Below, piece after piece: positions 24,466 through 32,696 of a DNA stretch of 64,000 bases. Below the pieces are notes generated by a model. It was not told the origin of the DNA, did no database searches, and saw nothing but the letters and a program-made list of their open reading frames with translations. A program made the position numbers and the translations under genes. This DNA comes from Sphaerisporangium rubeum (GTDB taxonomy: Bacteria; Actinomycetota; Actinomycetes; Streptosporangiales; Streptosporangiaceae). How positions within the stretch are numbered: position 1 is the stretch's first letter; each line of letters opens with the position of its first letter. The DNA lies in assembly GCF_014207705.1 (NCBI RefSeq), contig NZ_JACHIU010000001.1, positions 62,001 to 126,000 on the forward strand. The letters run 5' to 3'.

Positions 24466-25560
24466 GTGAAGTTCCAGGTGGACCGAGATGTGCTGGCCGA
24501 CGCGGTGGCGTGGTGTGCGCGGTCGCTGCCGGGGCGGCCGGCGGTGCCGGTGTTGTCGGGGATCATGCTGGAGGCGTCGGACGGCGGGGTGACGCTGTCG
24601 GTGTTCGACTACGACGTCTCGGCAAGGGCCTTCGTCGAGGCGGACGTCGCCGAGCCCGGCACGGCGGTGATTCCGGGGCGGGTGCTGGCCGAGATCACCA
24701 AGAGCCTTCCCGGTGAGCCGGTCGAGATCGTCACCGCCGGCGGCGAGGCGGTGCTCACCTGTGGCAGCACGGAGTTCGGCCTGCTCACCCTGCCGGTGGA
24801 CGATTTCCCGACGCTCCCGGCGATGCCACCGGCGGCCGGGTCCGTCGGCGGCGGTGTGTTCGCCGCGGCCGTCGGACAGGTCGCCGTCGCGGCCAGCAGG
24901 GACAATTCGCTGCCGATGCTCACCGGTGTGCGGGTGGACGTGGACGACGTCGACGTCTCGCTGGCGGCCACCGACCGTTACCGCATCGCGGCCAGGGACT
25001 TCCTGTGGCACCCGGAGACGTCCGGTCAGCGGCTGTCGGCCATGGTTCCCGCGCGCGTGATCGCCGATGTGGCCCGTTCCCTGCGGGCCGGCGAGGTGAC
25101 CGTCGGGTTCGGCGACGGCATCGCCGGGTTCGAGTGCGCGGGTCGTTCGACCACCGTGCGCCTGATGGACGAGCAGTTCATCGACTACCGTTCCAGGCTC
25201 AGCGACGAGTGGCCCATCACGGCCGTGCTGAAGGTCGCGCCGTTCGTGGAGGCAGTCAAGCGGGTGGCCCTCGTCGCCGAGCGCCACACCCCGGTCCGGC
25301 TGTCGTTCACCAGAAGCCAGGTGCTGGTCCAGGCCGGCGGCGGCGACATCGGCCGCGGCGCCGAGGCGCTCCCCGCCGAGCTCGACGGCGAGGAGCTCCA
25401 GATCGCCTTCCAGCCGCACTTCCTGCTGGACGGCCTCGCCGGCGTCGAGACCGAGGACGTGCGGCTCAACATGGCGTCCCCGACGCGGCCGGTCCTCGTC
25501 ACCGACCACGACGACGATCCGGCGTTCCGCTACCTGGTCATGTCCCTGCGGCTCGCCTGA
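24466..25560 (+). CDS. DNA polymerase III beta-subunit (sliding clamp) paralogue
   Basis: 364 residues with three clamp-type repeats: MKFQVDRDVLADAVAWCARSLP and PVLSGIMLEA in domain 1, LPMLTGVRVDVDDVDVSLAATDRYRIA in domain 2, and the C-terminal FRYLVMSLRL, corresponding to the YLVMPMRL end of DnaN. Clamps encircle DNA and tether polymerases. It is not next to dnaA, recF or gyrB, so it is more likely the second actinobacterial dnaN-like gene than the main clamp; this is inference from context. GTG 24466 has GGAGGGGATGA upstream. Ends 9 bp from the convergent FadR-type gene. Confidence 0.85.
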   Translation: MKFQVDRDVLADAVAWCARSLPGRPAVPVLSGIMLEASDGGVTLSVFDYDVSARAFVEADVAEPGTAVIPGRVLAEITKSLPGEPVEIVTAGGEAVLTCGSTEFGLLTLPVDDFPTLPAMPPAAGSVGGGVFAAAVGQVAVAASRDNSLPMLTGVRVDVDDVDVSLAATDRYRIAARDFLWHPETSGQRLSAMVPARVIADVARSLRAGEVTVGFGDGIAGFECAGRSTTVRLMDEQFIDYRSRLSDEWPITAVLKVAPFVEAVKRVALVAERHTPVRLSFTRSQVLVQAGGGDIGRGAEALPAELDGEELQIAFQPHFLLDGLAGVETEDVRLNMASPTRPVLVTDHDDDPAFRYLVMSLRLA

Positions 25561-25569
25561 GGCGCGGGC

Positions 25570-26250
25570 CTAGTCCTGCTCTCCCTCGGTGAGGGCGATG
25601 GCGATGTGCTCCATGCAGGCGTGCCCGGCGCGCTCGGCCGCGGCCGCGTCGCCGTCGGCGATGGCGCGTGCGATGGCGTCGTGCGGGATGTGGCCCGCGA
25701 GCGGTGCGCCGGCCGCGGCGATGCTGGCGCGCAGAGCGGTGGAGAAGTCCTTGTAGAGGTCGATGAGCACCCGGTTGTGGGTGGCCTCGACCACGGCGAT
25801 GTGGAAGGCCAGGTCCGCCTCGACGAACGTGTCGGTGTCGGCGGCCATCCAGGCCTGGTCGCGGCGCTTCAGGGCCGCCTCGATGAGCTCGATGTCACCC
25901 TCGGTGCGGCGCACCGCGGCGAGCTTGGCCGCCTCGATCTCCAGTGCGCGGCGCACCTCGAGGATCTCCATGTGCTCGGCCGCGCGCAGGCGGCGCGCCA
26001 TCGCCCCCGACAGCTCGCTGGTGGCCCGGACGTACGTGCCGTCGCCCTGGCGGCATTCCAGCAGACCCGCGTGGGTGAGGGCGCGCACCGCCTCTCTGAC
26101 GGTGTTGCGCCCGACTCCGAGCTGCTCGGCGAGCACCGTCTCGGTCGGGATCTTGGCATGCATCTGCCAGGACCCCGAGGTGATCTGATCCTTCAGCTGC
26201 TCGATCACCTGATCGACGAGGGAAGCCCGCTGTGCCGTACGCAGACTCAC
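25570..26250 (-). CDS. FadR-subfamily GntR transcriptional regulator
   Basis: 226 residues: GntR winged helix (about 10-75; LVDQVIEQLKDQITSGSW, KIPTETVLAEQLGVGRNTVREAVRALTHAGLLECRQGDGTYV) followed by an all-helical FCD effector domain (about 90-220; EVRRALEIEAAKLAA, ADLAFHIAVVEATHN) whose Asp/His residues can bind a metal and carboxylate ligand. GTG 26250 is the start; a GCAGACT/AGTCTGC inverted repeat (26241-26257) covers it and GGAGGC lies upstream. A 10+10 bp palindrome 20 bp upstream is probably its own operator. Ligand and other targets unknown. Confidence 0.9.
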   Translation of the reverse strand: MSLRTAQRASLVDQVIEQLKDQITSGSWQMHAKIPTETVLAEQLGVGRNTVREAVRALTHAGLLECRQGDGTYVRATSELSGAMARRLRAAEHMEILEVRRALEIEAAKLAAVRRTEGDIELIEAALKRRDQAWMAADTDTFVEADLAFHIAVVEATHNRVLIDLYKDFSTALRASIAAAGAPLAGHIPHDAIARAIADGDAAAAERAGHACMEHIAIALTEGEQD

Positions 26251-26269
26251 AGTCTGCCTCCTCCGAGGT

Positions 26270-26300
26270 AACCAATCATCCCACGAGTCAATGATTGGTT
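26270..26300. promoter_or_regulatory. Candidate operator of the FadR-type regulator
   Basis: AACCAATCAT (26270-26279) and ATGATTGGTT (26291-26300) are perfect reverse complements with an 11-nt spacer, in an AT-rich patch immediately upstream of the gtr-type gene start at 26250. Position argues for autoregulation. Confidence 0.5.
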
Positions 26301-26358
26301 GACCTTAGTTATTCCCGTGCCTCAGCGCCAAATCCGAGAAAGCGCGGGAGATGGAGGC

Positions 26359-27696
26359 CTACCTGGCGAACACCGCCGCTGTCACGACACCGGCGACGGT
26401 CGACCTCACTCCGACCGCTTCGAGTGCCCTACGATACGCTCGCGCCTGCTGATCACGATGACCGGCCCTTCCCCACAGATCGCCGAGCTCACGCCAGACC
26501 CGGGCGACCTCGCGGTCGCGGACCGTTCCTGTCGTGGGGGCGGCGGTCAGCAGGGCCACGGCCTGCCGCAGGCTGGACGCGGGGTCGCCGTCGGACCGTG
26601 CCAACGCCGCCTCGGCCTGCACCAGGTGCGCCGTGGCGGAGACGGCCACCGGGCCGTCCGCCAGCAACGTGAGCGCGCGGCCCGCGAGGCGGGACGCGTC
26701 GACGTGGTCGCCGGACTTCAACCTGAGCCTGGCCAGCACGATGAGGCTGCGGCCGTGCTCCGCCGCGGCGGCGGGCAGTGCCGAGAAGACCTCGCTCGCA
26801 CCCGAGACCAGACGGTCGAACTCGTCGGCCTGGACGTTGCCCTGGGCCGCCGACAGCTCGGCCCAGCGCGTGGCCACCTGGGCCATGCGGGTGGCGATCC
26901 TGGCGGGACGGCCGGCGGCGAGCGCGTCGTCGGCGAACCGCACGGCGAGCGCGGAATCCTCACCCTCCGCGGCGGACACGCTGGCCTGCCACAGGGAGAG
27001 GATCTCGGTGGTGCGGTCGTCGGGGACCGGCACGCCGGTCGAGGCGAGCACCTGCTCGACGTACGACAGGCCGATCTCGGCCTCCGCGAGCGCGGCGGCG
27101 AGGTCGACGGCCACGTCACCGTGGACGAGGGGGAGCCGCGTGACCTGCTCCAGCGCCTGCGTGCCGAGGTCACGCGCACGCAGGACGTCACCCGCTCTCT
27201 GGTAGCAGCGGCACAGCGCCACGGTCAGCGGAAGGTCGGCCAGGCGCTCGGGGTGCGCGGCGGCCTCACGGCGGAGCCGCTCGTACGCCTCGACGGCGCT
27301 GCCGATCTTGCCCTGTGCCTCCAGCGCGCGAGCGCGGCCGAGCCGTGCGTGCGCCGCGAGGAGCGCGTTGTCCTCACCGGCGGCGCGGACGATCTCGCCG
27401 AAGCGCTCGGCGGCCAGCGCGGGGTCGCCGTGGTTGAGCTCCAACTCGGCATGGCGCAACCCGAGCTCGGTGTCGATCCGCTGGCGCGGCTCGATCCCGT
27501 GCAGGAGGAACTCGGTGGTGCACCCGAGCCGCTCGGCGAGCAGACGGGCCACGACCGGCGTCGGCGTGCGCTTGCCGGACTCGATGAGAGAGACATAACT
27601 GTCGGATAGGTCGGGTCCAGCCAACTGGGCCTGAGACATACGCCTGCTCAGCCGCAATCCGCGGACGCGGTCACCGATGGTTCCCTGACTCGGCAT
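26359..27696 (-). CDS. XRE-family regulator with C-terminal TPR-like repeats
   Basis: 445 residues: N-terminal helix-turn-helix (about 5-65; TIGDRVRGLRLSRRMSQAQLAG, SYVSLIESGKRTPTPVVARLLAERL), then about 370 residues of Ala/Leu-rich helical hairpins with TPR-like spacing (for example GDPALAAERFGEIVRAAG and AHARLGRARALEAQG). The plan resembles Gram-positive peptide-sensing or developmental XRE/TPR regulators. ATG 27696 gives the usual short lead before the HTH; an upstream start would add 25 residues with no similarity. No small peptide gene that could be its ligand is evident nearby. Confidence 0.88.
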   Translation of the reverse strand: MPSQGTIGDRVRGLRLSRRMSQAQLAGPDLSDSYVSLIESGKRTPTPVVARLLAERLGCTTEFLLHGIEPRQRIDTELGLRHAELELNHGDPALAAERFGEIVRAAGEDNALLAAHARLGRARALEAQGKIGSAVEAYERLRREAAAHPERLADLPLTVALCRCYQRAGDVLRARDLGTQALEQVTRLPLVHGDVAVDLAAALAEAEIGLSYVEQVLASTGVPVPDDRTTEILSLWQASVSAAEGEDSALAVRFADDALAAGRPARIATRMAQVATRWAELSAAQGNVQADEFDRLVSGASEVFSALPAAAAEHGRSLIVLARLRLKSGDHVDASRLAGRALTLLADGPVAVSATAHLVQAEAALARSDGDPASSLRQAVALLTAAPTTGTVRDREVARVWRELGDLWGRAGHRDQQARAYRRALEAVGVRSTVAGVVTAAVFAR

Positions 27697-27829
27697 GTGA
27701 TCTCTTAGGGCGAGGATTTGGTCAATGGTTCCGCCATGATGGCACGAAGGAGCCGAATCGGGTATACCCACGTCAAGAATCCCGAGGGAGAGCCATGTCT
27801 CACACCTCGGGATTCCGGACGAATCATCA

Positions 27830-28357
27830 CTAATCGTCGTCGTTTGAACCCGGAAAGAGCATCTGGCAGACCTCCAGGTACAGAGTCTCCGGATAGGGGA
27901 TGTAGGGGACCGTCGACAGCGCCTGGTCCTGGCCGGCCGACTCCAGCACGAACTCGCCGTACCCGAGCATGCGACCGAGCAGCGACCGCTGGAAGCTCAT
28001 GTCGGTGACCTTGCCGAGGGGCATCATGTCGACCCGCCGCGTGATGAGACCTCTGGTCAGCAACATGCGCTTGGAGGTCACCACGAAGTAGTCGACCGAC
28101 CACTCCGCTACCTTCCACACGAAGCGGATCAATAAGAGCAGCCAGGCCCACCAGACGATCACCAACGCCTGCGAGCCGGAACTCTCACCGAGCCACTTGC
28201 TGAGGAGCCCCGCCAGGATCAAGCCGCCGAAGACCTCGGCGACCGGCCGTAACAGCACCGCCGGATGGCGGCGTACCATGATGACCTGGTGCTCTTGGGG
28301 GAGAAGGTAACGGTTGACCGACGCCGGAGCAGAGTCCCCGTGGGTCACCAGCCTCAT
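27830..28357 (-). CDS. Bacterial PH-domain (bPH2/DUF304) membrane protein
   Basis: 175 residues: short polar N-terminus (LLPQEHQVIMVRRHPAVLLRP), two membrane helices (about 38-55 and 65-82), then a cytoplasmic bacterial pleckstrin-homology domain starting DYFVVTSKRMLLTRGLITRRVDMMPLGKVTDM, the defining bPH2 segment. Function of the family is unknown. ATG overlaps the stop of the upstream 52-residue membrane protein gene by 4 bp, so the two products are probably partners. Confidence 0.85.
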   Translation of the reverse strand: MRLVTHGDSAPASVNRYLLPQEHQVIMVRRHPAVLLRPVAEVFGGLILAGLLSKWLGESSGSQALVIVWWAWLLLLIRFVWKVAEWSVDYFVVTSKRMLLTRGLITRRVDMMPLGKVTDMSFQRSLLGRMLGYGEFVLESAGQDQALSTVPYIPYPETLYLEVCQMLFPGSNDDD

Positions 28358-28512
28358 GTCAGCTTCGTGAAGAATAGAGCCAGCGAATCCGCGGCATTCA
28401 CCACAGTGTCCATTGCTCCCTTGACCGCGCTGGCTGCGTCAGCCGGTCTGGTGAACAGGTAGAAAGCCACAAACGCTATGGCTGCGTACGTTAGAACCTT
28501 CTTGACCTGCAC
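28354..28512 (-). CDS. 52-residue small membrane protein
   Basis: Short gene read directly on the minus strand: GTG at 28512, stop TGA 28354-28356. Product begins MQVKKVLTYAAIAFVAFYL, a basic start and one hydrophobic helix (about 7-20), then a polar alanine-rich region and a second mildly hydrophobic segment (SLALFF). A strong CGGAGG site lies 5-6 nt before the GTG, and the stop overlaps the ATG of the PH-domain gene (ATGA), which argues for a real, translationally coupled gene. Function unknown; probable partner of the PH-domain protein. Confidence 0.75.
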   Translation of the reverse strand: MQVKKVLTYAAIAFVAFYLFTRPADAASAVKGAMDTVVNAADSLALFFTKLT

Positions 28513-28633
28513 TGCCGCCTCCGATTAACCACTCACCCACTGCACCCACCGTATAGATTACCCAGCCACATGGCCGGGTAAAGCGCATCCTGACCCACCA
28601 GTCTTGCTTGAGGGGTGAGGATGCCGGTCCGCG

Positions 28634-28852
28634 TCACCCTTGATCGGTGGCGATCACGGCCAGCACCTGCAGGTGCTTGCGCGCGATGCGCTCCACCAAG
28701 CCCGGGTAGGCGTACCCGGTGACCTCCATCGCACCGTGGTGAGCCGCTTCGATGCAGCGGGTCACGGTCGCGGCGGGATGAACCCCGGCGAACTCCATCG
28801 TGAGCACGGACTCGACCTGTGCGTAGGTCTCGCCGTCCGGGTGATGGTCCAT
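28634..28852 (-). CDS. Small helical protein, possibly three-helix-bundle dimerisation type
   Basis: 72 residues; predicted helices around YAQVESVLTMEFA, AATVTRCIEAAHHGAME and PGLVERIARKHLQVL. The pattern, especially LVERIARKHL, recalls a small actinobacterial three-helix-bundle dimerisation family, but the match is from memory and weak. ATG 28852 has GGAG 7 nt upstream (CTTGGAGAACT). Stands alone between the PH-domain pair and upp. Function unknown. Confidence 0.6.
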   Translation of the reverse strand: MDHHPDGETYAQVESVLTMEFAGVHPAATVTRCIEAAHHGAMEVTGYAYPGLVERIARKHLQVLAVIATDQG

Positions 28853-28987
28853 AGTTCTCCAAGGCGTGCCTCCCCGGCCGCGAGGCCGGAGACACGGATC
28901 ACTGTCTTCGTCACTATGAGTACCCAGTGAGAGACGCGATGTAACAACCCGTATGGCAAGCTGCGGGAGAACGAAGGAAAAAGGGTT

Positions 28988-29623
28988 TCAGACGGACCCG
29001 TAAAGGCGGTCCCCGGCGTCCCCGAGGCCCGGCACGATGTAGCCGTTCTCGTTCAGCCGCTCGTCCAGCGACGCGGTGACCACACGCACCGGGGCGAAGT
29101 CGGCCAGGGCCTTCTCCATGTACGCGAGGCCCTCCGGCGCCGCGAGCAGGCAGATGGCCGTCACGTCCTCCGCGCCGCGCTCGAACAGCAGCCGGATCGC
29201 GGCGGCCAGCGTGCCGCCGGTGGCCAGCATGGGGTCGAGCACGTAGCACTGGCGGCCGGAGATGTCCTCGGGGAGCCGCGTCGCGTACGTCTGCGCCTTC
29301 AGTGTGCCCTCGTCGCGGATCATGCCGAGGAAGCCCACCTCGGCGGTCGGCAGCAGGCGGGTCATGCCGTCGAGCATGCCGAGACCGGCCCGCAGGATCG
29401 GCACCACCAGCGGCGCGGGACGGGCCAGCCGTACACCGTCGGCGGGGGCGACCGGGGTGTTCACGGTGGTCTCCACGACCCTGACGTCACGTGTCGCCTC
29501 GTACGCGAGTAGCGTGACGAGCTCGTCGGCGAGCCGGCGGAACGTCGGGGAGTCCGTTCGCTCGTCACGCAGCGCGGTCAGCTTGTGCGCGACGAGCGGA
29601 TGATCGACGACGAGGGTCTTCAT
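28988..29623 (-). CDS. upp: Uracil phosphoribosyltransferase
   Basis: 211-residue cytosolic salvage enzyme joining uracil and PRPP to give UMP. Seen: [43 protein letters not shown], the PRPP loop [13 protein letters not shown] and the uracil-binding C-terminal [19 protein letters not shown] 29623 gives the family start; a TTG three codons upstream has AGAGGA close by and cannot be excluded. Divergent from the TadA-associated genes; upp and tadA are neighbours in other actinobacteria as well. Confidence 0.96.
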   Translation of the reverse strand: MKTLVVDHPLVAHKLTALRDERTDSPTFRRLADELVTLLAYEATRDVRVVETTVNTPVAPADGVRLARPAPLVVPILRAGLGMLDGMTRLLPTAEVGFLGMIRDEGTLKAQTYATRLPEDISGRQCYVLDPMLATGGTLAAAIRLLFERGAEDVTAICLLAAPEGLAYMEKALADFAPVRVVTASLDERLNENGYIVPGLGDAGDRLYGSV

Positions 29624-29799
29624 GGCTGCCAAGGTATCCTCTGTGACCCGATGAATGGTACAAGCGGGCCGGTAACGACCATCATGCGCACCCGAGGCCT
29701 GACCACTCGTTTTTGATCACAATTTGCCGGAGCGCCGTACGAGGGCCTAGTGATTCTGGGAGCATTGCCAACTGTGAGAACCGCGTCGGTGGAGTGAAG

Positions 29800-30288
29800 A
29801 TGACAGACGTAGACGCTCTTGACTTCGCCATCGTGGTCTACCGTGAGGATGACCAGTGGGAAGCCGAGATGCTGCCCGTGGGCCTCACCGAGGACCTCCA
29901 CGGCCTTGTTCACGCGCTCAGGCAGCAGCCGAGCATGGGTGCCACGATTGGCCTCGTCGCGGTGGGGGATGACTTCTTCGTGGCATTACGGGTCTTCGGC
30001 GAGCGCGTCGACGTCTTCCTCTCCGACATCACCGCGTCCTGGGACTGGCCACTGGCCCAACAGGTTCTTGAGTTCCTCGACGTACCCGTGCCCGAGGAGG
30101 AAGAACTCGACATGGTGCTCCCCGCGGGAGACCTGTCGATCTTCGCCGATCTCGGCCTGGACGAGATGGAGCTCGGCGCTCTGTCCGGCGATCTCGAACT
30201 GCTGCCCGACGAGGTGCTTTCCAGCATCGCCGCCCGGCTGGGCTTCTCCCAGCCTTTCGAACGTGCCGTCGACTCAGCCCTAGGCTGA
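29800..30288 (+). CDS. TadA-associated protein, first paralogue
   Basis: 162 residues of the actinobacterial 'tRNA adenosine deaminase-associated' family, which commonly sits directly before tadA; biochemical role unknown. Very acidic. N-terminal beta-rich half (DFAIVVYREDDQWEAEMLPV, LVAVGDDFFVALRVFGERVDVFLSD), then a conserved C-terminal helical part PAGDLSIFADLGLDEMELG. GGTGGAG precedes ATG 29800. Seventeen bp separate it from a second homologue of the same length that shares the C-terminal module, and tadA follows. Confidence 0.82.
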   Translation: MTDVDALDFAIVVYREDDQWEAEMLPVGLTEDLHGLVHALRQQPSMGATIGLVAVGDDFFVALRVFGERVDVFLSDITASWDWPLAQQVLEFLDVPVPEEEELDMVLPAGDLSIFADLGLDEMELGALSGDLELLPDEVLSSIAARLGFSQPFERAVDSALG

Positions 30289-30304
30289 CCTCGGAGCCCC
30301 GATC

Positions 30305-30796
30305 ATGCCCTCGAGACCTTCACGTGGTTCTCTGTTCGCCGCCGCTTTCGTCCGTGTCCCCGACGGGTGGAGCGGTGCCGAGATCGACCTCGGCACCGCC
30401 GAGATCGCCGACGACCTCGGGGACGCCGTCCAGGAGGTCCTCGGCCTCAGTGGGGACGAACTCGTCCTCCTGTGTGTCGAGGTCGAGGACGAATGGTTCG
30501 CCATCGCCCGCTACGAGGACGAGACGGACCCGAGGGCGTTCGTGTCGGACGCGCACGCCGCGGCCGGCGACCCTCTGGGTGAGCTGTTCAACGAGCTGGC
30601 CGGGGTGCTCGTGCCGGACAAGGAGGCCGATCTCGGCGTCCGGCCCGCAGGCGACTTCGAGTTGTTGAGCGACCTCGGGCTGTCCCCTGAGGAACTTCTG
30701 GAGCTGGCTATGGAGGAAGGCGTCCTCCCGGCCGACACTCTCTCGGTGATCGCCGAGAAGCTCTCCTTCGCCGACGAGCTCGACCGCCTGCGTTAG
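30305..30796 (+). CDS. TadA-associated protein, second paralogue
   Basis: 163 residues, acidic, same layout as the preceding gene: beta-rich half (LFAAAFVRVPDGWSGAEIDL, LVLLCVEVEDEWFAIARYED) and C-terminal helices PAGDFELLSDLGLSPEELL and LPADTLSVIAEKLSF, which align with PAGDLSIFADLGLDEMELG and LPDEVLSSIAARLGF in the neighbour. The two therefore arose by tandem duplication and have diverged strongly in the N-terminal half. Ends 18 bp before tadA, forming a three-gene unit. Confidence 0.82.
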   Translation: MPSRPSRGSLFAAAFVRVPDGWSGAEIDLGTAEIADDLGDAVQEVLGLSGDELVLLCVEVEDEWFAIARYEDETDPRAFVSDAHAAAGDPLGELFNELAGVLVPDKEADLGVRPAGDFELLSDLGLSPEELLELAMEEGVLPADTLSVIAEKLSFADELDRLR

Positions 30797-30814
30797 GGCA
30801 GGACCGAAATTCCG

Positions 30815-31282
30815 GTGAGCACGACGGCGACCGGGTTCGAGGAGCCCATGCGGCGGGCTCTCGCGCAGGCGGCACTCGCGGCCGTACGCGACGAGGTCCC
30901 GGTGGGTGCGGTCGTCGTGGGCCCGTCGGGGGAGGTCCTCGCCGAGGCCGGCAACGATCGTGAGGGCACGGCCGATCCGACCGCGCACGCCGAGGTGCTG
31001 GCGCTGCGCGCCGCGGCACGCTCGCTCGGCGGGTGGCGCCTGTCCGGCTGCACGCTCGTGGTGACACTGGAGCCCTGCACGATGTGCGCGGGGGCCGCGG
31101 TGCTCTCCCGGGTGGACCGCGTGGTGTACGGCGCGGTGGACGAGAAGGCGGGGGCCGTCGGCTCCCTGTGGGACGTGGTGCGCGACCGGCGTCTCAACCA
31201 CCGTCCCGAGGTGATCGCCGGTGTGCTCGCCGCCGAGTGCGCTTCCCTCCTGCGGGACTTCTTCGCCGAGCGACGCGGCTGA
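30815..31282 (+). CDS. tadA: tRNA adenosine(34) deaminase
   Basis: 155-residue zinc deaminase that makes inosine at the wobble position of tRNA-Arg(ACG). Seen: VPVGAVVVGPSGEVLAEAGNDRE, the catalytic TAHAEVLALR (zinc His and proton-shuttle Glu) and EPCTMCAGA (two zinc Cys). Full length. GTG 30815 with AGGACC upstream. Last of the three-gene unit; a tRNA-Ser gene lies 83 bp downstream. Confidence 0.95.
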   Translation: MSTTATGFEEPMRRALAQAALAAVRDEVPVGAVVVGPSGEVLAEAGNDREGTADPTAHAEVLALRAAARSLGGWRLSGCTLVVTLEPCTMCAGAAVLSRVDRVVYGAVDEKAGAVGSLWDVVRDRRLNHRPEVIAGVLAAECASLLRDFFAERRG

Positions 31283-31364
31283 ATCACCGTATTCTTCGCT
31301 TTTTTCTACAGGCCGGACATAGGTCGTGCGCGAAGCGGGGGGCGGATCCGGTAGGCTGCTCGGC

Positions 31365-31454
31365 GGTGGAGTCGCCTAGTGGCCGAGGGCGCACGCCTCG
31401 AAAGCGTGTGATGGGGCAACCTATCCGTGGGTTCAAATCCCACCTCCACCGCCA
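31365..31454 (+). tRNA. tRNA-Ser(CGA)
   Basis: Class II tRNA with long variable arm. Acceptor arms GGTGGAG (31365-31371) and CTCCACC (31444-31450), discriminator G and an encoded CCA; anticodon loop CTCGAAA gives anticodon CGA (codon UCG); T-arm GGGTTCAAATCCC. Confidence 0.96.
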
Positions 31455-31455
31455 G

Positions 31456-31506
31456 CGACGAAGGGCCTCGAGACCGGGCGCGACCGGTTCACGAGGCCCT
31501 TCGTCG
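31456..31506. terminator. Strong bidirectional terminator after tRNA-Ser(CGA)
   Basis: Perfect 15-bp arms CGACGAAGGGCCTCG/CGAGGCCCTTCGTCG with a 21-nt loop, 2 bp after the tRNA and 11 bp before the stop of the convergent GNAT gene. Confidence 0.8.
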
Positions 31507-31516
31507 TCTCATCTGG

Positions 31517-32038
31517 TCACAGGTCCTGGAACGGTGCGGCGTAGGTGAAGGGGCCACGCAGGTCCGGGGTATGGGTCGTGAGCGTGCGGGCCTGGAAGTG
31601 CGGGGCCCAGGCGGGGACCGGCGGTGTGACGCCGAGGTCGGCCGCGGGGCGGAAGCCGAAGCGCGGGTAATAGTCCTGGTGGCCGAGCAGTACGACCAGG
31701 GGCTCGCCGAGCGCGTCCGCCGCTCCGAGCACCGCGTGCATGAGCGCGTGGCCGGTGCCTTCGCGCTGCCGTGCGGGGAGCACGCCGAGCGGGCCGAGCC
31801 CGAGCACGGGCCGGGTGCCCACATGGGCCCGCGTGCACACGACGTGGCCGATCACCGTCCCGTCCGGGTCTTGCGCGACCAGGGACAGTTCGGGGAGCCA
31901 CGCGTCGCAGGCGCGCAGCGCGTCCACCAGTCCGGCCTCCGGCGGGACCGTGTCCGGAGCGTACGCGGCGGCGAAGGCGGCGAGGTGGACGGCATGGATC
32001 TCGGGGACGTCGGCGGGGGTCTCTCGTCGTACCAGCAC
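31517..32038 (-). CDS. GNAT-family N-acetyltransferase
   Basis: 173-residue acetyltransferase of the YhbS-like type. Seen: LVRRETPADVPEIHAVHLAAF at the start, strand VIGHVVCTRAHV, acetyl-CoA loop LGPLGVLPARQREGTGHALM and YYPRFGFRPA. Substrate unknown. GTG 32038 gives the normal family start; the frame is open further up but with low-complexity sequence. Terminator shared with tRNA-Ser(CGA). Confidence 0.86.
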   Translation of the reverse strand: MLVRRETPADVPEIHAVHLAAFAAAYAPDTVPPEAGLVDALRACDAWLPELSLVAQDPDGTVIGHVVCTRAHVGTRPVLGLGPLGVLPARQREGTGHALMHAVLGAADALGEPLVVLLGHQDYYPRFGFRPAADLGVTPPVPAWAPHFQARTLTTHTPDLRGPFTYAAPFQDL

Positions 32039-32306
32039 CGGGCAAGGCTTTCCAGGAGAGGACGGCGGCGTCAAGCGAATTAGCGCTCCGCGCGTTCCCT
32101 CTCCGCGTCCGGTGAATGCCCTTTGGAACGAAGAATTTCCGACGCACGCCGCGACCAAGGCTTTGCCGCGGCCAAGCCCTTCGTTGGATTCGCCCGCCTT
32201 AAGGTGATATTGGACATTTCCGCACCGTTTTCACGTCATACTGAGAATGGTGCGCCGAGCGCCCGGTAAATCCCGTGGCCGACCACTCGATTCGGAGTGA
32301 TCTCCT

Positions 32307-32618
32307 ATGCTCAGACACACTCTCGCCGCAGGCGCACTGGTGGCCTCCGCCCTGGTGATCCCAGGTGCGCTGGCGCTCAACGCCGCCGCGGCCTCCACCA
32401 CGAGCCCGTCCGCCACCGCGGTCTCCTATGTTTCTGAAGCCGTTCCGCAGGCTCCCTGTCGCAACGGTCGCTGCAAGAGCAGCGGCCACAAGAACAAGAA
32501 GCACAAGAGGCACCACAGCGGAAAGCACAAGAAGCACAGCGCCAAACACAAGAAACACGGCAGCGGGCACCACAAAAAGCACAGCGGTGGTAAACACAAG
32601 AAACGCGGCGGTCGCTGA
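32307..32618 (+). CDS. Secreted Lys/His-rich small protein
   Basis: 103 residues. Signal peptide about 1-30 (MLRHTLAAGALVASALVIP, probable cleavage near ALNAAAA). The mature part has one CRNGRC pair and then a C-terminal 45 residues of about 70% Lys, His and Gly with repeated HKKH units. GGAG lies 8 nt before ATG 32307. Such a sequence could bind metals, nucleic acid or anionic wall polymers; this is inference, as no domain is recognisable. The opposite strand is open through the repeats but has no start signal. Confidence 0.72.
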   Translation: MLRHTLAAGALVASALVIPGALALNAAAASTTSPSATAVSYVSEAVPQAPCRNGRCKSSGHKNKKHKRHHSGKHKKHSAKHKKHGSGHHKKHSGGKHKKRGGR

Positions 32619-32696
32619 TCGCCGGTCGCGGGCACCGATGCTCCGTCGCCCCGGAGGGACCCACCTGACGGGGCGACTCCGGCGGCCCGAGGACGG

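Noticed and set aside
32199-32597. Minus-strand frame with hydrophobic start antisense to the Lys/His-rich peptide
   Set aside because: Hydrophobicity comes from reading HKKH codons backwards; no ribosome site.
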